From contig JAGOPI010000004.1 of assembly GCA_017992075.1 (NCBI GenBank), positions 1 to 49,159 of the forward strand: a stretch of DNA of 49,159 bases, in the 5' to 3' direction. A program made the position numbers and the translations under genes. The DNA comes from Candidatus Babeliales bacterium. GTDB taxonomy: Bacteria; Babelota; Babeliae; Babelales; Chromulinivoraceae. Positions 18,899 to 27,650 of this stretch are shown one piece after another; positions within the stretch are counted from its first letter, which is position 1, and each line of letters begins with the position of its first letter. The notes under the pieces are model-generated. The model saw nothing but the letters and a program-made list of their open reading frames with translations. It did not search any database and was not told the origin of the DNA.

Positions 18899-18984
18899 CA
18901 GAAAAAACGTCCCTAATCGAATGATACTTTTGAGTATCATTCACCCCCCTAACCCTTCAGCTTATTCCAAGTTGAAGGGTTTTT
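18899..18984 (+). ncRNA. Candidate small RNA with two hairpins (novel, about 85 nt)
   Basis: Downstream of the promoter at 18864-18892 the spacer holds a perfect hairpin (18919-18942, 10 pairs, stem GAATGATACT, loop TTTG), a C-rich single-stranded linker (CACCCCCCTAACCC), and a terminator hairpin (18951-18979, 13 pairs with one G-T, stem starting AACCCTTCA) followed by TTTTTGATTTT. There is no credible ORF with a ribosome site in it. Promoter, short structured body and terminator together make a discrete RNA gene likely. It does not match tmRNA, 6S, SRP or RNase P RNA features that I know. Confidence 0.55.
18951..18984 (+). terminator. Strong intrinsic terminator after the ABC operon and small-RNA candidate
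   Basis: AACCCTTCAGCTT pairs with AAGTTGAAGGGTT (13 pairs, one G-T) around a short loop and runs into a T-rich tail (18979-18984 and beyond). It lies between the operon and the convergent gene that ends at 19022. Confidence 0.85.
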
Positions 18985-19021
18985 GATTTTCATTTGTTTG
19001 TGCAACAAAAATTGTTTGAAA

Positions 19022-19687
19022 TTATATTTTTTCAGTTTGTTGTGTTGCAAAAATTTCCAAAAGAAAATGAAGTCGTGCTTTTTTTTCTTCAATAGTTGTA
19101 ATCGTGAATGGAAAATTAAAAAATTTAGAACAAGAGATCATTTCTATAATATTTTGCCATTTTAAATAAGTGTCTAAAAGAATGAGTTCTTGTTGAATTT
19201 CTTGAATAAACAATGTTAAAAATCCATGAACGGTATTTTGATAATAATTATGAGCATATTTTTTAAATATATCCTTTTTTAGTTGTCCAACAAGATCTTC
19301 ATGTGTGGCAAGCTGTAAATGAGTTATGGGAACAATTGATTTCCAATTGCACCAAGCATCGTGTTGTTTTATAAGTAAACAAGTAAAACGAATTTGATAT
19401 AAAATCCAAAGATAGATTGTTAATATTGTTCCTGCAGTAATTTTAAACCAATGAGATTTAAAACAGCTTAAAAGAGTTGTTGGATTTAAAATTTTTTCCA
19501 TGTCACCAATAACGCTATTTTGAACAATTGTGATAGGTGCATGAATTGGCCCCCATGAATTATATTGTTGAGCGATGCAAGGAGTGCTATCTTCTTGTTT
19601 TAATACTTCAATTGTTGCAAGAGGTTTAGAAATGCTTGAGTAAAAAGTGTACATAAAAAGTATAATTATTTGATATGATTTCAACAT
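19022..19687 (-). CDS. Secreted or membrane-anchored protein of unknown function
   Basis: The ATG at 19687 is chosen over an in-frame upstream start at 19705 because GAGGGATTC immediately precedes it and the product then begins with a signal peptide (SYQIIILFMYTFYSSIS). At 221 residues it contains a second hydrophobic segment (ITAGTILTIYLWILYQI, about residues 87-103) that probably spans the membrane. The C-terminal half is helical and rich in Gln, His and Ile. It stands between the candidate small RNA and pilB and is preceded by pilB on the same strand with an 85-base gap. No family is recognised. Confidence 0.65.
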   Translation of the reverse strand: MLKSYQIIILFMYTFYSSISKPLATIEVLKQEDSTPCIAQQYNSWGPIHAPITIVQNSVIGDMEKILNPTTLLSCFKSHWFKITAGTILTIYLWILYQIRFTCLLIKQHDAWCNWKSIVPITHLQLATHEDLVGQLKKDIFKKYAHNYYQNTVHGFLTLFIQEIQQELILLDTYLKWQNIIEMISCSKFFNFPFTITTIEEKKARLHFLLEIFATQQTEKI

Positions 19688-19772
19688 GAATCCCTCGCAA
19701 AGCAATCATTTCTATTTTTGAAAAATATCAAAAAAGTAATTTTAAAAACAATAAAATTAAAAAATGTTTTTT

Positions 19773-21482
19773 TTAAAAATCTTGTTCTTGATCAACAGAG
19801 GCAACTGACAATACTTCTTCAATGGTTGTTAAGCCCTTTTCAATTTTTGCAATACCGTCAGCAACAAGCTCTGTCATACCATCTTTAAGTGCTTGATTGC
19901 GAATTTTTAATGAATCAGCTCGAGCAATAACTAAATTTGCAACAGCTGTAGTCATTGCCATGATTTCAAAAATTGGCAATCGTCCAGAGTATCCAGAGTT
20001 CATGCAAGAAGGACAACCGACAGCTTTATAAAAAGTAATTTTTGAAGCTTGTTCAGGACTGATATGTAAAGCTTCAATTAAATCTGGTGTTGGCTGATAT
20101 TTTTCTTTGCACTTATCACATAATTTTCTTACAAGTCGTTGTGCTAAAATTGCAGTAACCGATGAAGCAATTAAAAATGGCTCAATTCCCATATCGATTA
20201 AACGTGTAATTGTTGCGGGAGCATTGTTTGTGTGAATTGTGCTAAACACTAAGTGACCCGTAAGTGATGCTTGCACGGCAATTTGCACAGTTTCGTTATC
20301 ACGAGCTTCACCAATCATGACGATATCAGGATCTTGACGCAAAATAGAACGAAGTGCTGCGGCAAAGGTTAAGCCTATTTTTTCATTGACCTGAACTTGA
20401 TTGATTCCTGGGATTTGATATTCAACAGGATCTTCAACAGTGACTAAATTAACTTCGGGAGAATTTACGCGAGATAAAATTGAGTAAAGTGTCGTGGTTT
20501 TACCAGAACCGGTTGGACCAGAAACGAGTACGATACCATTCGGCTGTGAAATACTATGCTCTAAAACTTTAAAATCACGCTGTGAAAAACCAAGAGTTTC
20601 TAATTTTACAAAAGTTCTTGATTTGTCCAAAAGACGCATTACAACTCGTTCCCCATGAATTACAGGCAGCACTGAAACGCGAATGTCAATTTCTTTACCC
20701 ACAACTTTAATTTCAATACGACCATCTTGAGGTTTTCTTTTTTCGGCAATGTTTAGATTTGCCATGATTTTTAAACGAGATACAAGAGCGCTTTGAATTC
20801 GCTTTGGCGGCGTGAGTGCTAAAAACATAACGCCATCAATGCGATAACGTACACGAACTTCTTTTTCATAAGGTTCAACATGAATATCGGAAGCTTCACG
20901 TTTGACTGCTTGAAATAAAAGATGATTAACTAATTTTACAACAGGAGTTTTGCTAGCCATGCTTAAAACATCTTGATCTTCAATGGAGCCAAGATCAAGT
21001 TCACCTTCAAGAAGTTTGCTGTCTTCTTCAAGCTCATCAATCATTTCTTTTGTTCCCTCAAGTGGGTAAAATCTATTGATGGCATCCATAATAATGGCTG
21101 ATGGTGCAACCGCTTTACCAACATTTTTTCCTAAAATTAAAATGAGTTCATCAATCGGGGCAATATTGTAAGGATCGGCGGCTAGGATATATATTTTTTC
21201 GTTGATAATAATGGGTATAACATTATTTTGACGTAAAAATTGAAATTGAATTTTGCTCAGTAGTGTTGCATCAGTCATGGCTTCAGTGACTTGATCAACA
21301 TATAAAATGCCTAAATCTTTGCTGTAAGCTTGTGCTAAATCTTTTTGAACAATAATTTTGTGATCTAAAAGGTAGGTGATGATGGATACCCCAGAGACGG
21401 CAGCTTCTTGTTCATACGAAGCAATAGACTCAGATTTAATGATCCCATCATTGATCAGTATTTGTAAAATACTTTGATTCAT
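19773..21482 (-). CDS. pilB: Type IV pilus assembly / type II secretion ATPase (PilB/GspE)
   Basis: This cytoplasmic hexameric ATPase powers pilus or pseudopilus extension. At 569 residues it has an N-terminal GspE-N domain (residues 1 to about 150), Walker A GPTGSGKT (322-329), the Asp box with EDPVEY, Walker B IMIGEARDNETV, the His box LVFSTIHTNNA and a tetra-cysteine zinc site (C455, C458, C490, C493). All catalytic elements are intact. No other pilus gene lies in the window, so the choice between PilB and GspE rests on annotation habit; together with comM a DNA-uptake role is possible. It is divergent from the BamD-like gene. Confidence 0.93.
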   Translation of the reverse strand: MNQSILQILINDGIIKSESIASYEQEAAVSGVSIITYLLDHKIIVQKDLAQAYSKDLGILYVDQVTEAMTDATLLSKIQFQFLRQNNVIPIIINEKIYILAADPYNIAPIDELILILGKNVGKAVAPSAIIMDAINRFYPLEGTKEMIDELEEDSKLLEGELDLGSIEDQDVLSMASKTPVVKLVNHLLFQAVKREASDIHVEPYEKEVRVRYRIDGVMFLALTPPKRIQSALVSRLKIMANLNIAEKRKPQDGRIEIKVVGKEIDIRVSVLPVIHGERVVMRLLDKSRTFVKLETLGFSQRDFKVLEHSISQPNGIVLVSGPTGSGKTTTLYSILSRVNSPEVNLVTVEDPVEYQIPGINQVQVNEKIGLTFAAALRSILRQDPDIVMIGEARDNETVQIAVQASLTGHLVFSTIHTNNAPATITRLIDMGIEPFLIASSVTAILAQRLVRKLCDKCKEKYQPTPDLIEALHISPEQASKITFYKAVGCPSCMNSGYSGRLPIFEIMAMTTAVANLVIARADSLKIRNQALKDGMTELVADGIAKIEKGLTTIEEVLSVASVDQEQDF

Positions 21483-21655
21483 ATCGTACCTTTAAAATTC
21501 AACCCTTACATTTTTTGCTTGCAATATCAGCAGCTTAGCATAGAAGTTTCATGGTATGAAATATTTGCAGGAACCTGCGCTTGAAAAGACCCCTTACATC
21601 TGTTAGATTGAAAGAGAATATTCGATTGATTTTTAAAAGACAAAAGGTTATCAGC

Positions 21656-22483
21656 ATGACCATCAAATTTATTAAAGCATGTGTCATTTTAGCACTTTTT
21701 GGCACCCTTGAGATTTACTCTAAATATAATGCTTTAACCCGTTCATCAAGAGCTCCTGCAAAACCTGAGTATCCTTACCCTGGCGTTTTGGTTAAAAATA
21801 TGACTGAAGAACAGTTGGAAAAAACTTTAGAATATGGCAAACATGAGTTGATTCAAGATAATGATCTTGTGTTTAAAGTTTTCTTTCATTTGATTAGCCA
21901 ATCAAAATCACAAGAAAAAATTAAAGTTTATAAATTAGATTTTGCGGATTATTTGTTTGGCATTAAAGATTATGAAAAATCTTTGATGGCGTATGAAGAA
22001 TTTAGCATGCTGTATCCTGGTTGTGCAGAATCTGAGTATGTCATGTACAAAGGTATTTTGTGTAATTTTCTTTTGAGTCTTGATTTCGATCGCGATCAAA
22101 CATTAACGCAACGCACGATGTCAGCGGCGTTATTGTTTTTGCAAAAAGTAAAAGATGAAAAATTCAAAACAGAAACGCAAAATATTTATAATTCTTGTCG
22201 TCAGCGATTGTTTGATCATGAAGTTTATGTTTTAGATACGTATTTAAAATTAAAAAAATTTAGCAGCGCTCGTAAACGCATTGAATTCATTGAAAAAGAG
22301 TTTAAAGATATTGCCAACCTTGAGCTGTATCTTTCTTATTGCAATGAAATGGTTAAAATTGTTGAAAATCCAAAAACTCGACCATTCATAATTCAATTAA
22401 ATTTGGATCATGCTGTTAAAGATAAAAAAGATCTTGTGACACCTGAACGTAAAGCTCGCGGTGCATCATTTTTTTTAGCATAA
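21656..22483 (+). CDS. BamD/ComL-like outer-membrane assembly TPR protein, apparently without a lipobox
   Basis: BamD is the TPR-repeat lipoprotein of the Bam complex. The ATG at 21656 follows AAAAGG by 8 bases and starts a signal peptide (IKACVILALFGTLEIYS), so the in-frame start at 21581 is unlikely. The 275-residue product has TPR-like helices, best seen at YEKSLMAYEEFSMLYPGCAE, which is the BamD pattern of a hairpin ending in YP. The expected lipobox cysteine after the hydrophobic core is absent; the only nearby Cys is inside the core. It may be periplasmic rather than lipid-anchored, or a different TPR protein. It is followed after 12 bases by yraN. Confidence 0.65.
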   Translation: MTIKFIKACVILALFGTLEIYSKYNALTRSSRAPAKPEYPYPGVLVKNMTEEQLEKTLEYGKHELIQDNDLVFKVFFHLISQSKSQEKIKVYKLDFADYLFGIKDYEKSLMAYEEFSMLYPGCAESEYVMYKGILCNFLLSLDFDRDQTLTQRTMSAALLFLQKVKDEKFKTETQNIYNSCRQRLFDHEVYVLDTYLKLKKFSSARKRIEFIEKEFKDIANLELYLSYCNEMVKIVENPKTRPFIIQLNLDHAVKDKKDLVTPERKARGASFFLA

Positions 22484-22495
22484 TTTAGAATATTC

Positions 22496-22864
22496 ATGAC
22501 ACAAAAATTTGGTCAAGATTCAGAATTGATCGTTTCAAAATATCTTGCAAACCAACGTTTTTCAATTCTTGAGCGTAATTACAAAAAATTTTTTGGCGAA
22601 ATTGATATCATCGCTCAAAAGGATGATGTGATTGTGTTTGTTGAAGTTAAAGCGCGAAAAAACTCTAAAGTATCTCTTCACAATTTAGTTCCTTATGCAA
22701 AGCAACAAAAAATTATTAAAGTTGCCCGTTTTTTTATTGCGGATCGTCATGAAGCTACGCGCAATAAAATCTTGCGTTTTGATGTGGCTTTGTTGCATGT
22801 GCAAGATCATCAAGCGCCAGAGTTAACGTATATTCCGAATGCATTTGGATTGCAAAATTGTTAG
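22496..22864 (+). CDS. yraN: YraN-family (UPF0102) endonuclease-like protein
   Basis: The 122-residue product has the family's normal size and restriction-endonuclease-like core: GQDSELIVSKYLANQRFSILERNYK at the start, GEIDIIA with the catalytic Asp, and VFVEVKAR with the Glu and Lys. Its cellular role is not settled for the family; some members are linked to recombination. It is sandwiched in a probable operon between the BamD-like gene (12-base gap) and cdsA (27-base gap). Confidence 0.9.
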   Translation: MTQKFGQDSELIVSKYLANQRFSILERNYKKFFGEIDIIAQKDDVIVFVEVKARKNSKVSLHNLVPYAKQQKIIKVARFFIADRHEATRNKILRFDVALLHVQDHQAPELTYIPNAFGLQNC

Positions 22865-22891
22865 CATTTAAATTAAAAAAGGAAAAAGTGT

Positions 22892-23554
22892 ATGCAAGAA
22901 TTTATAAAACGTTTTATCACGGGTAGCATTATTGGTGCAGTTTTTTGGTATGTGTTTTTTTATTTGCCGCCTGTTGCATTTTCTTTTTTGTTGTTTTCAA
23001 TTTTATGTATGATTTTATTGTTTGAGTGGAAAAATTTATTCAAACTTAATGATTTTTGGTTTTGGTTCATTATGCCATGGTATCCAATTTTACCATTTGG
23101 TCTTTTGATTTACATGAATAATCATGGATGTTTTCGTAATTTAATTTATTACATGTTTGTTATTGTTTTTGCATTTGATGGTACAGCGTACATGGTTGGC
23201 TCATTGCTTGGAGCTCATAAAATTATTCCAAAAATCAGTCCAGGAAAGACGGTTGAAGGATTTATTGGTGGTTTGATTGGAGCTTTGGTAACATTTTGGT
23301 TTGCAATTTCTGCAGATAAAATTTGTTTGTCATGGCCATTTATGATTGTGCTGGTACTAATCACCTGCTTTTTAGCTTTTATGGGTGATATTTTTGAATC
23401 ATTTTTAAAACGTCAAGCAAATATTAAAGATTCAGGTCGAATTTTGCCAGGGCATGGCGGATTTTTAGATCGCTTTGATGCTGTCATTTTTGCAACTTAT
23501 TTTTTCTTTTTATTTCGACATGCCCTAGCGCAGTTTTTATGTGTATTGTGCTAA
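22892..23554 (+). CDS. cdsA: Phosphatidate cytidylyltransferase (CDP-diglyceride synthase)
   Basis: CdsA makes CDP-diacylglycerol from phosphatidate and CTP at the inner membrane. The 220-residue product has about six membrane segments and the family signatures FDGTAYMVGSLLGAHKI, ISPGKTVEGFIGG and the C-terminal KDSGRILPGHGGFLDRFDA. It is shorter than the usual 260-285 residues because the N-terminal membrane region is reduced. AAAAAAGGAAAAAG is the ribosome site. Its end overlaps the convergent hisS end by 4 bases. Confidence 0.95.
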   Translation: MQEFIKRFITGSIIGAVFWYVFFYLPPVAFSFLLFSILCMILLFEWKNLFKLNDFWFWFIMPWYPILPFGLLIYMNNHGCFRNLIYYMFVIVFAFDGTAYMVGSLLGAHKIIPKISPGKTVEGFIGGLIGALVTFWFAISADKICLSWPFMIVLVLITCFLAFMGDIFESFLKRQANIKDSGRILPGHGGFLDRFDAVIFATYFFFLFRHALAQFLCVLC

Positions 23555-24813
23555 ATTTTTAACACAACATCTTTTGCAGATACAGTTTCTTGTGCTCCCG
23601 TAATCATGTTTTTAATAGTTACGGTATTGTTTTTTTGCTCATCATCACCAAGAAGTAATGCCCATGTTGCTTTTAAGTCGTTTGTTTTTTTCATTTTGTT
23701 TTTAATTTTTGCATCATCAAGCAACAGTTCAACGGTTTTTTTGTGCAATGTTAAATAATCTGCCAGGTGTAATGCTAATTTGTTTTGGGCCTGTGAAAGA
23801 GGAATGATACAGGTTAATACTGGTGCAGGAATTGCTAAATTTTGTTGTTGTGACTGCAAAATCATCACAAGTCGTTCAAGTCCGATTGCACAACCAAATG
23901 CTGGAATTTCCGTTTTGCTGCCGAGTTGCTGCGCAAGGCCATCATAACGACCGCCACCGCAAAATGTGTTTTGTGCACCAAGGTTGACTGATACAAATTC
24001 AAAAACTGTTTTATTGTAATAATCAAGGCCACGAACCAAATTATGGTCAATTTCAAAATTGACTGAAAGTTCTTGGAGTGTTTCTTGCAGTGTTTTCCAT
24101 TCTTGTGCTGTGGCATCTGAAAAAAAGTCAGAAAGCTTTGGTGCGCCAGCAAAAATCGTTTGGCATTCTGTTGATTTGCAATCTAAAATTCGAAGTGGAT
24201 TTGTGTGAAGTCGTGTTTTACAAACATCACATAAAGATTCTTTTTTTTGTTGTAGAAACGCAACAAAGGCAGCGCTAAATTTTTTGCGATCATCAGATTG
24301 TCCTAAAAAATTTATTTTTAAAATAAAATTTTGGACGTTTAATGTTTGTGCAAATAAGGTTTGCAGCATTTTAATATTTTGCGCATCATACAAAATTGAT
24401 TCGCCACCCAGCATTTCTAAATTAAATTGATGAAATTCACGCATTCGGCCTTTTTGTGGTCGCTCATAACGAAACATGGGACCATAGCAATATACGCGTG
24501 CTGGCAGCGTTATGTTTGATTGATTTTCTAAAAATGCACGCATTGTGCCAGCAGTGCCTTCCGGACGAAGACAAATTGCATCATTTTTTTGATCAGGATC
24601 GGCACTTTTCGATTGCATGATAAACATTTGTTTGCTCACGACATCAGTTTCATAACCTAAGCCGCGTTCAAAAAGTGATACATGTTCTAAAATCGGAATG
24701 TTGATCTGTGAGAAATTATAACATTGTAAATGTGCTTCAATTTTTTTTATTACACCAGACCAATATGGCATATCAAAAAAATTATCAGCAACTCCTTTAA
24801 CTTTTGGAAACAT
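23551..24813 (-). CDS. hisS: Histidyl-tRNA synthetase
   Basis: This class II synthetase charges tRNA-His. At 420 residues it has the normal length and carries motif 1 around EHVSLFERGLG, motif 2 FRYERPQKGRMREFHQ, the histidine motifs LVRGLDYYNKTVFEF and FGGGRYDGL-type CGGGRYDGL, and motif 3 GCAIGLERL. A C-terminal anticodon-binding domain follows (VLTCIIPLSQAQ onward). AAAGGAAAAAAAT precedes the ATG. It is convergent with cdsA with a 4-base overlap and divergent from the abundant envelope protein. Confidence 0.97.
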   Translation of the reverse strand: MFPKVKGVADNFFDMPYWSGVIKKIEAHLQCYNFSQINIPILEHVSLFERGLGYETDVVSKQMFIMQSKSADPDQKNDAICLRPEGTAGTMRAFLENQSNITLPARVYCYGPMFRYERPQKGRMREFHQFNLEMLGGESILYDAQNIKMLQTLFAQTLNVQNFILKINFLGQSDDRKKFSAAFVAFLQQKKESLCDVCKTRLHTNPLRILDCKSTECQTIFAGAPKLSDFFSDATAQEWKTLQETLQELSVNFEIDHNLVRGLDYYNKTVFEFVSVNLGAQNTFCGGGRYDGLAQQLGSKTEIPAFGCAIGLERLVMILQSQQQNLAIPAPVLTCIIPLSQAQNKLALHLADYLTLHKKTVELLLDDAKIKNKMKKTNDLKATWALLLGDDEQKNNTVTIKNMITGAQETVSAKDVVLKI

Positions 24814-24896
24814 ATTTTTTTCCTTTTACAAAAACAAAACTTTGATCTATTCAGTATACCCCAAAAAAAAAATCAGAGAAATTATCTATGAAAAAG

Positions 24897-25005
24897 TTGA
24901 CTTACCCTAAAAAAAATTGCTAGAACTTCAAATGAGCTTACCCAAAGAGGAGAAAAAAATTATATGTTCGAGATAAAAAATTTTTAAAGGTGATGAAAGG
25001 AGGAG
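24897..25005 (+). promoter_or_regulatory. Promoter and long leader of the cysteine-rich envelope protein, with a stand-alone Shine-Dalgarno
   Basis: TTGACT (24897-24902), an 18-base spacer and TAGAAC (24921-24926) form a plausible promoter, giving a leader of about 145 bases. In that leader GAAAGGAGGAG (24995-25005) is a perfect ribosome-binding sequence 72 bases before the ATG and not followed by a well-placed start codon. The gene also has its own GAGGAG directly before the ATG. The same word occurs in the leader of the secreted gene at 33322. Confidence 0.5.
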
Positions 25006-25076
25006 TGTACAACAAACTCGGCCGAAAAAAGAAAAGTATCGTAATGTATTCAAATTAAAAATCCATTGAGGAGACT

Positions 25077-27209
25077 ATGAAAAAGCAAATTTTCTTACTC
25101 TCAGTAGCCTTGTTATTTACAACAGGCGCTGTTCTACCTACTTCATGCGGTTCATCTTGTGCTTCATCTTGTTCAACAACATGTGCTTCAGATTCATGCA
25201 GCACACTTTGCACACCTGAACACGGTCACACGTTCTTACAAGTAACTCCACACTTCCAAGCAGCTTCTCCAGAGTTAGTGTCAGCTTTTAACTCAAATCT
25301 TTTGTACAATCTTGAAAGAGAAGATAAGCATGGCGCTTTCGAAATTGAAGTATTTGGTGGTAAATCTACTAAATGTTCAGCAGCTGCAGCTTACTACTTA
25401 CCATATGGTCATTCTACATTGACATTTGATGGTAGTGTTGCTTCTGGTACAAACTTACATACATTTGCACAAGTTGTTGCTGAATCTGTTGTTCAAGCAG
25501 GTACAACACCAACAGCTGGTGATCAAATCGGTAATGGGGTTGCATATGTAGCGGCTGGTACAGCTGATGCTACGCCATTAATGTATGGTGATGCTGCGAC
25601 TTATAAATTTGATACAAACAAAGATACAAGCAAAATTTTGCCTTGGAACTTTGGTATCACATTTGCAGCATTGTTTGAACCGCTTGGCGCTTCAGCAAGT
25701 GGTGATAATGGTGGATCTGGTTTAGTAACTTCTCCAGCATTTAAAAGCACAATTTGCCCAACATATTCATATTCACACGTTGGTGCAGGTTTAGCTTTAC
25801 GTTATCAATTCTCTGATGACAAAAATGGCTGGTTTGGTGTAATTTCAACAGCGGTTCAAAACGTTCGTTCAAAATTCTCATTGAATGAAACAATTGAAAC
25901 AGAAGCTCAAGAAATGAATGCAACAACAACTCCAGCATTGTTTGGTACAGCAAACCCTACAGGTACATTAACTGGTGGTGGTGCAGCAGCTTCTGTTGCT
26001 GTAACATTTAATACAACAAACGCTTTAAACCCAACAGCTTATAGCCCTACAGCAACAGCGAGCGTAACTCCTGTTCCTTCATTGGCTTTAGCATATATCG
26101 GTTCAGGATTCCCTAACGCAACAGATGCAGCAGGTGTAACAAATACAACTCGTGCAAGTGATCAAACTCCTCCAGCAAACGTTGAAGAAGCTTTCAATCA
26201 AAGTGCTTGGAACTATGGTAAAGTTTGCGGTTGCCAAAAAATTACACGTTTAGCAGATATCGAGCTTTCACTCGGATATCAATGGATGTGTGGTGATTGT
26301 GCTTCAACTAACTGGTACCTTGGTGTTGTTATCCCTACAGGTAACAAAGGTTGCGCTACTTACATTGCTCCGGCAGTTGTTGGTAACGGTCAACACGCTG
26401 GTATCATGACAGGTTCATGTACTGAAGTTATGCTTTCAGAAGAAGCAGATTATTCAGCATGGTATCGTATTGATGCTTGTGCTCGTTACTTGTTCCGTAA
26501 CACTCAAAAACGTTCATTCGACTTGCTTGGCAATGAATGGTCACGTTATATGATGGTTTGGGAAAATGAAGATGCATACACAGCTGCATTAGTTCTTGCT
26601 AATACAATTACAGCTCCTACAGGTCCAGGTCTTGCAGATCGTCAATATACTCCTGGTATTAACGTATTCACAACTGATTTCTACATCAAACCACAATTCC
26701 AAGGTCGCTTGAACCAAGCTGTTTACTTCCAAGGTGAACATTTCAGAGCTGAACTTGGTTGGAACGTGTTTGCGCGCCAAACAGATTGTGTACAATTAGC
26801 ATGTGAATGGACACAAGCTCCTGCATTTGCTGATTCATCATATATTTCTGGTATTGCGTTAAACAATAACAGAACAATCTATAATGATTCTCAAACAACT
26901 GCATACAATGTTGTAGATAATTTATCTCGTGTAACTCCTGTTACAACTCCTACATCATTGGTAACAATTGCTGGTAATAACTTAGTTGCAACAAACTATA
27001 GTGATTTTGCAATTTCTTCAGATGAAATTAATTATGAATCAGTTGCAACACCTGGCACAATCACAAATACTCCATACTTAGTATTGGGTTATGCATTTGA
27101 AAGTGATTACAAACCACAATTGTCTGTTGGTGGATCATATGAATTTACAACAAGCAACCGTTCATTAAATCAATGGTTGGTCTGGGGTAAATTTGAAATA
27201 GCATTTTAA
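25077..27209 (+). CDS. Abundant cysteine-rich outer-membrane-type protein
   Basis: The 710-residue product has a signal peptide (residues 1 to about 22) followed at once by six cysteines at 24, 28, 32, 36, 41 and 45, almost all four residues apart, and by more CxC and CxxC-like pairs later (CGCQKI, CGDCAS). The body is Thr-, Ala- and Asn-rich with many aromatic-ended strands and ends in Phe (WGKFEIAF), as expected for a beta barrel. The text around FLQVTPHFQAASP and FEIEVFGGKST resembles major surface proteins of Dependentiae-type genomes in my recollection. A strong ribosome site, a long leader and frequent C-ending codons point to high expression. It is followed after 30 bases by a small secreted partner. 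Function (porin or structural layer) is inference. Confidence 0.8.
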   Translation: MKKQIFLLSVALLFTTGAVLPTSCGSSCASSCSTTCASDSCSTLCTPEHGHTFLQVTPHFQAASPELVSAFNSNLLYNLEREDKHGAFEIEVFGGKSTKCSAAAAYYLPYGHSTLTFDGSVASGTNLHTFAQVVAESVVQAGTTPTAGDQIGNGVAYVAAGTADATPLMYGDAATYKFDTNKDTSKILPWNFGITFAALFEPLGASASGDNGGSGLVTSPAFKSTICPTYSYSHVGAGLALRYQFSDDKNGWFGVISTAVQNVRSKFSLNETIETEAQEMNATTTPALFGTANPTGTLTGGGAAASVAVTFNTTNALNPTAYSPTATASVTPVPSLALAYIGSGFPNATDAAGVTNTTRASDQTPPANVEEAFNQSAWNYGKVCGCQKITRLADIELSLGYQWMCGDCASTNWYLGVVIPTGNKGCATYIAPAVVGNGQHAGIMTGSCTEVMLSEEADYSAWYRIDACARYLFRNTQKRSFDLLGNEWSRYMMVWENEDAYTAALVLANTITAPTGPGLADRQYTPGINVFTTDFYIKPQFQGRLNQAVYFQGEHFRAELGWNVFARQTDCVQLACEWTQAPAFADSSYISGIALNNNRTIYNDSQTTAYNVVDNLSRVTPVTTPTSLVTIAGNNLVATNYSDFAISSDEINYESVATPGTITNTPYLVLGYAFESDYKPQLSVGGSYEFTTSNRSLNQWLVWGKFEIAF

Positions 27210-27239
27210 TTAATTGATTTGTTAAGTTAAGGAATTAAA

Positions 27240-27557
27240 ATGAAAAAACAATTATTTTTATTTGTTGTAGTATCTTTGATATCTACACAAATTGACGCTT
27301 CTGCTGCACAGCGAAAAGCTCAACTTCGTGCAGAGATTGCAAAAGGTCCAGTTGGTGTAGTTTCTGGCCGTGGTAGTGGTTCTGGCGGTGGCAATCAATT
27401 TGGTTCTGCTGGGGCAACTCAAGCGCAAATGGAATCTGCGGTTGCACAAGATCTTCCGGGTTCAATGGCTGCTGTTCAAAAAGCGCAGAGCAATATTGGT
27501 GTGGAACCATCAAACACTCCAAATCAAACAGTTTATAATTACATCATGGGTCAATAA
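27240..27557 (+). CDS. Small secreted glycine-rich protein
   Basis: The 105-residue product has a signal peptide (LFLFVVVSLISTQIDA, ending near residue 22), a charged helix (QRKAQLRAEIAKG), a Gly/Ser run (GRGSGSGGG) and an Ala/Gln-rich tail. TAAGGAATTAAA before the ATG is a good ribosome site. It lies 30 bases after the cysteine-rich envelope gene and before a strong terminator, so it is almost certainly co-transcribed with it. No family is recognised. Confidence 0.65.
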   Translation: MKKQLFLFVVVSLISTQIDASAAQRKAQLRAEIAKGPVGVVSGRGSGSGGGNQFGSAGATQAQMESAVAQDLPGSMAAVQKAQSNIGVEPSNTPNQTVYNYIMGQ

Positions 27558-27595
27558 AACTTTGAAATAAAGAATTAAGATTCTTTTGAAAAAGT

Positions 27596-27631
27596 AAGAG
27601 AGGAAGTTGTAAAAAACTTCCTCTCTTTTTT
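27596..27631 (+). terminator. Strong intrinsic terminator of the envelope-protein operon
   Basis: AAGAGAGGAAGTT pairs perfectly with AACTTCCTCTCTT (13 pairs) around the loop GTAAAA and is followed by a run of six T. Leftward it is less good because the flank is not a pure T run. Confidence 0.92.
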
Positions 27632-27650
27632 GTTAATTTGCTTTAAAAAT

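Noticed and set aside
18983-19165. Open frame of 60 codons after the ABC operon
   Set aside because: It overlaps the end of the leftward secreted gene, is Phe/Cys-rich nonsense text and has no ribosome site.
25005-25058. Leader peptide of 17 codons (GTG start) before the cysteine-rich envelope gene
   Set aside because: The GTG overlaps the Shine-Dalgarno itself, leaving no usable spacing, and the peptide has no recognisable regulatory codon run.
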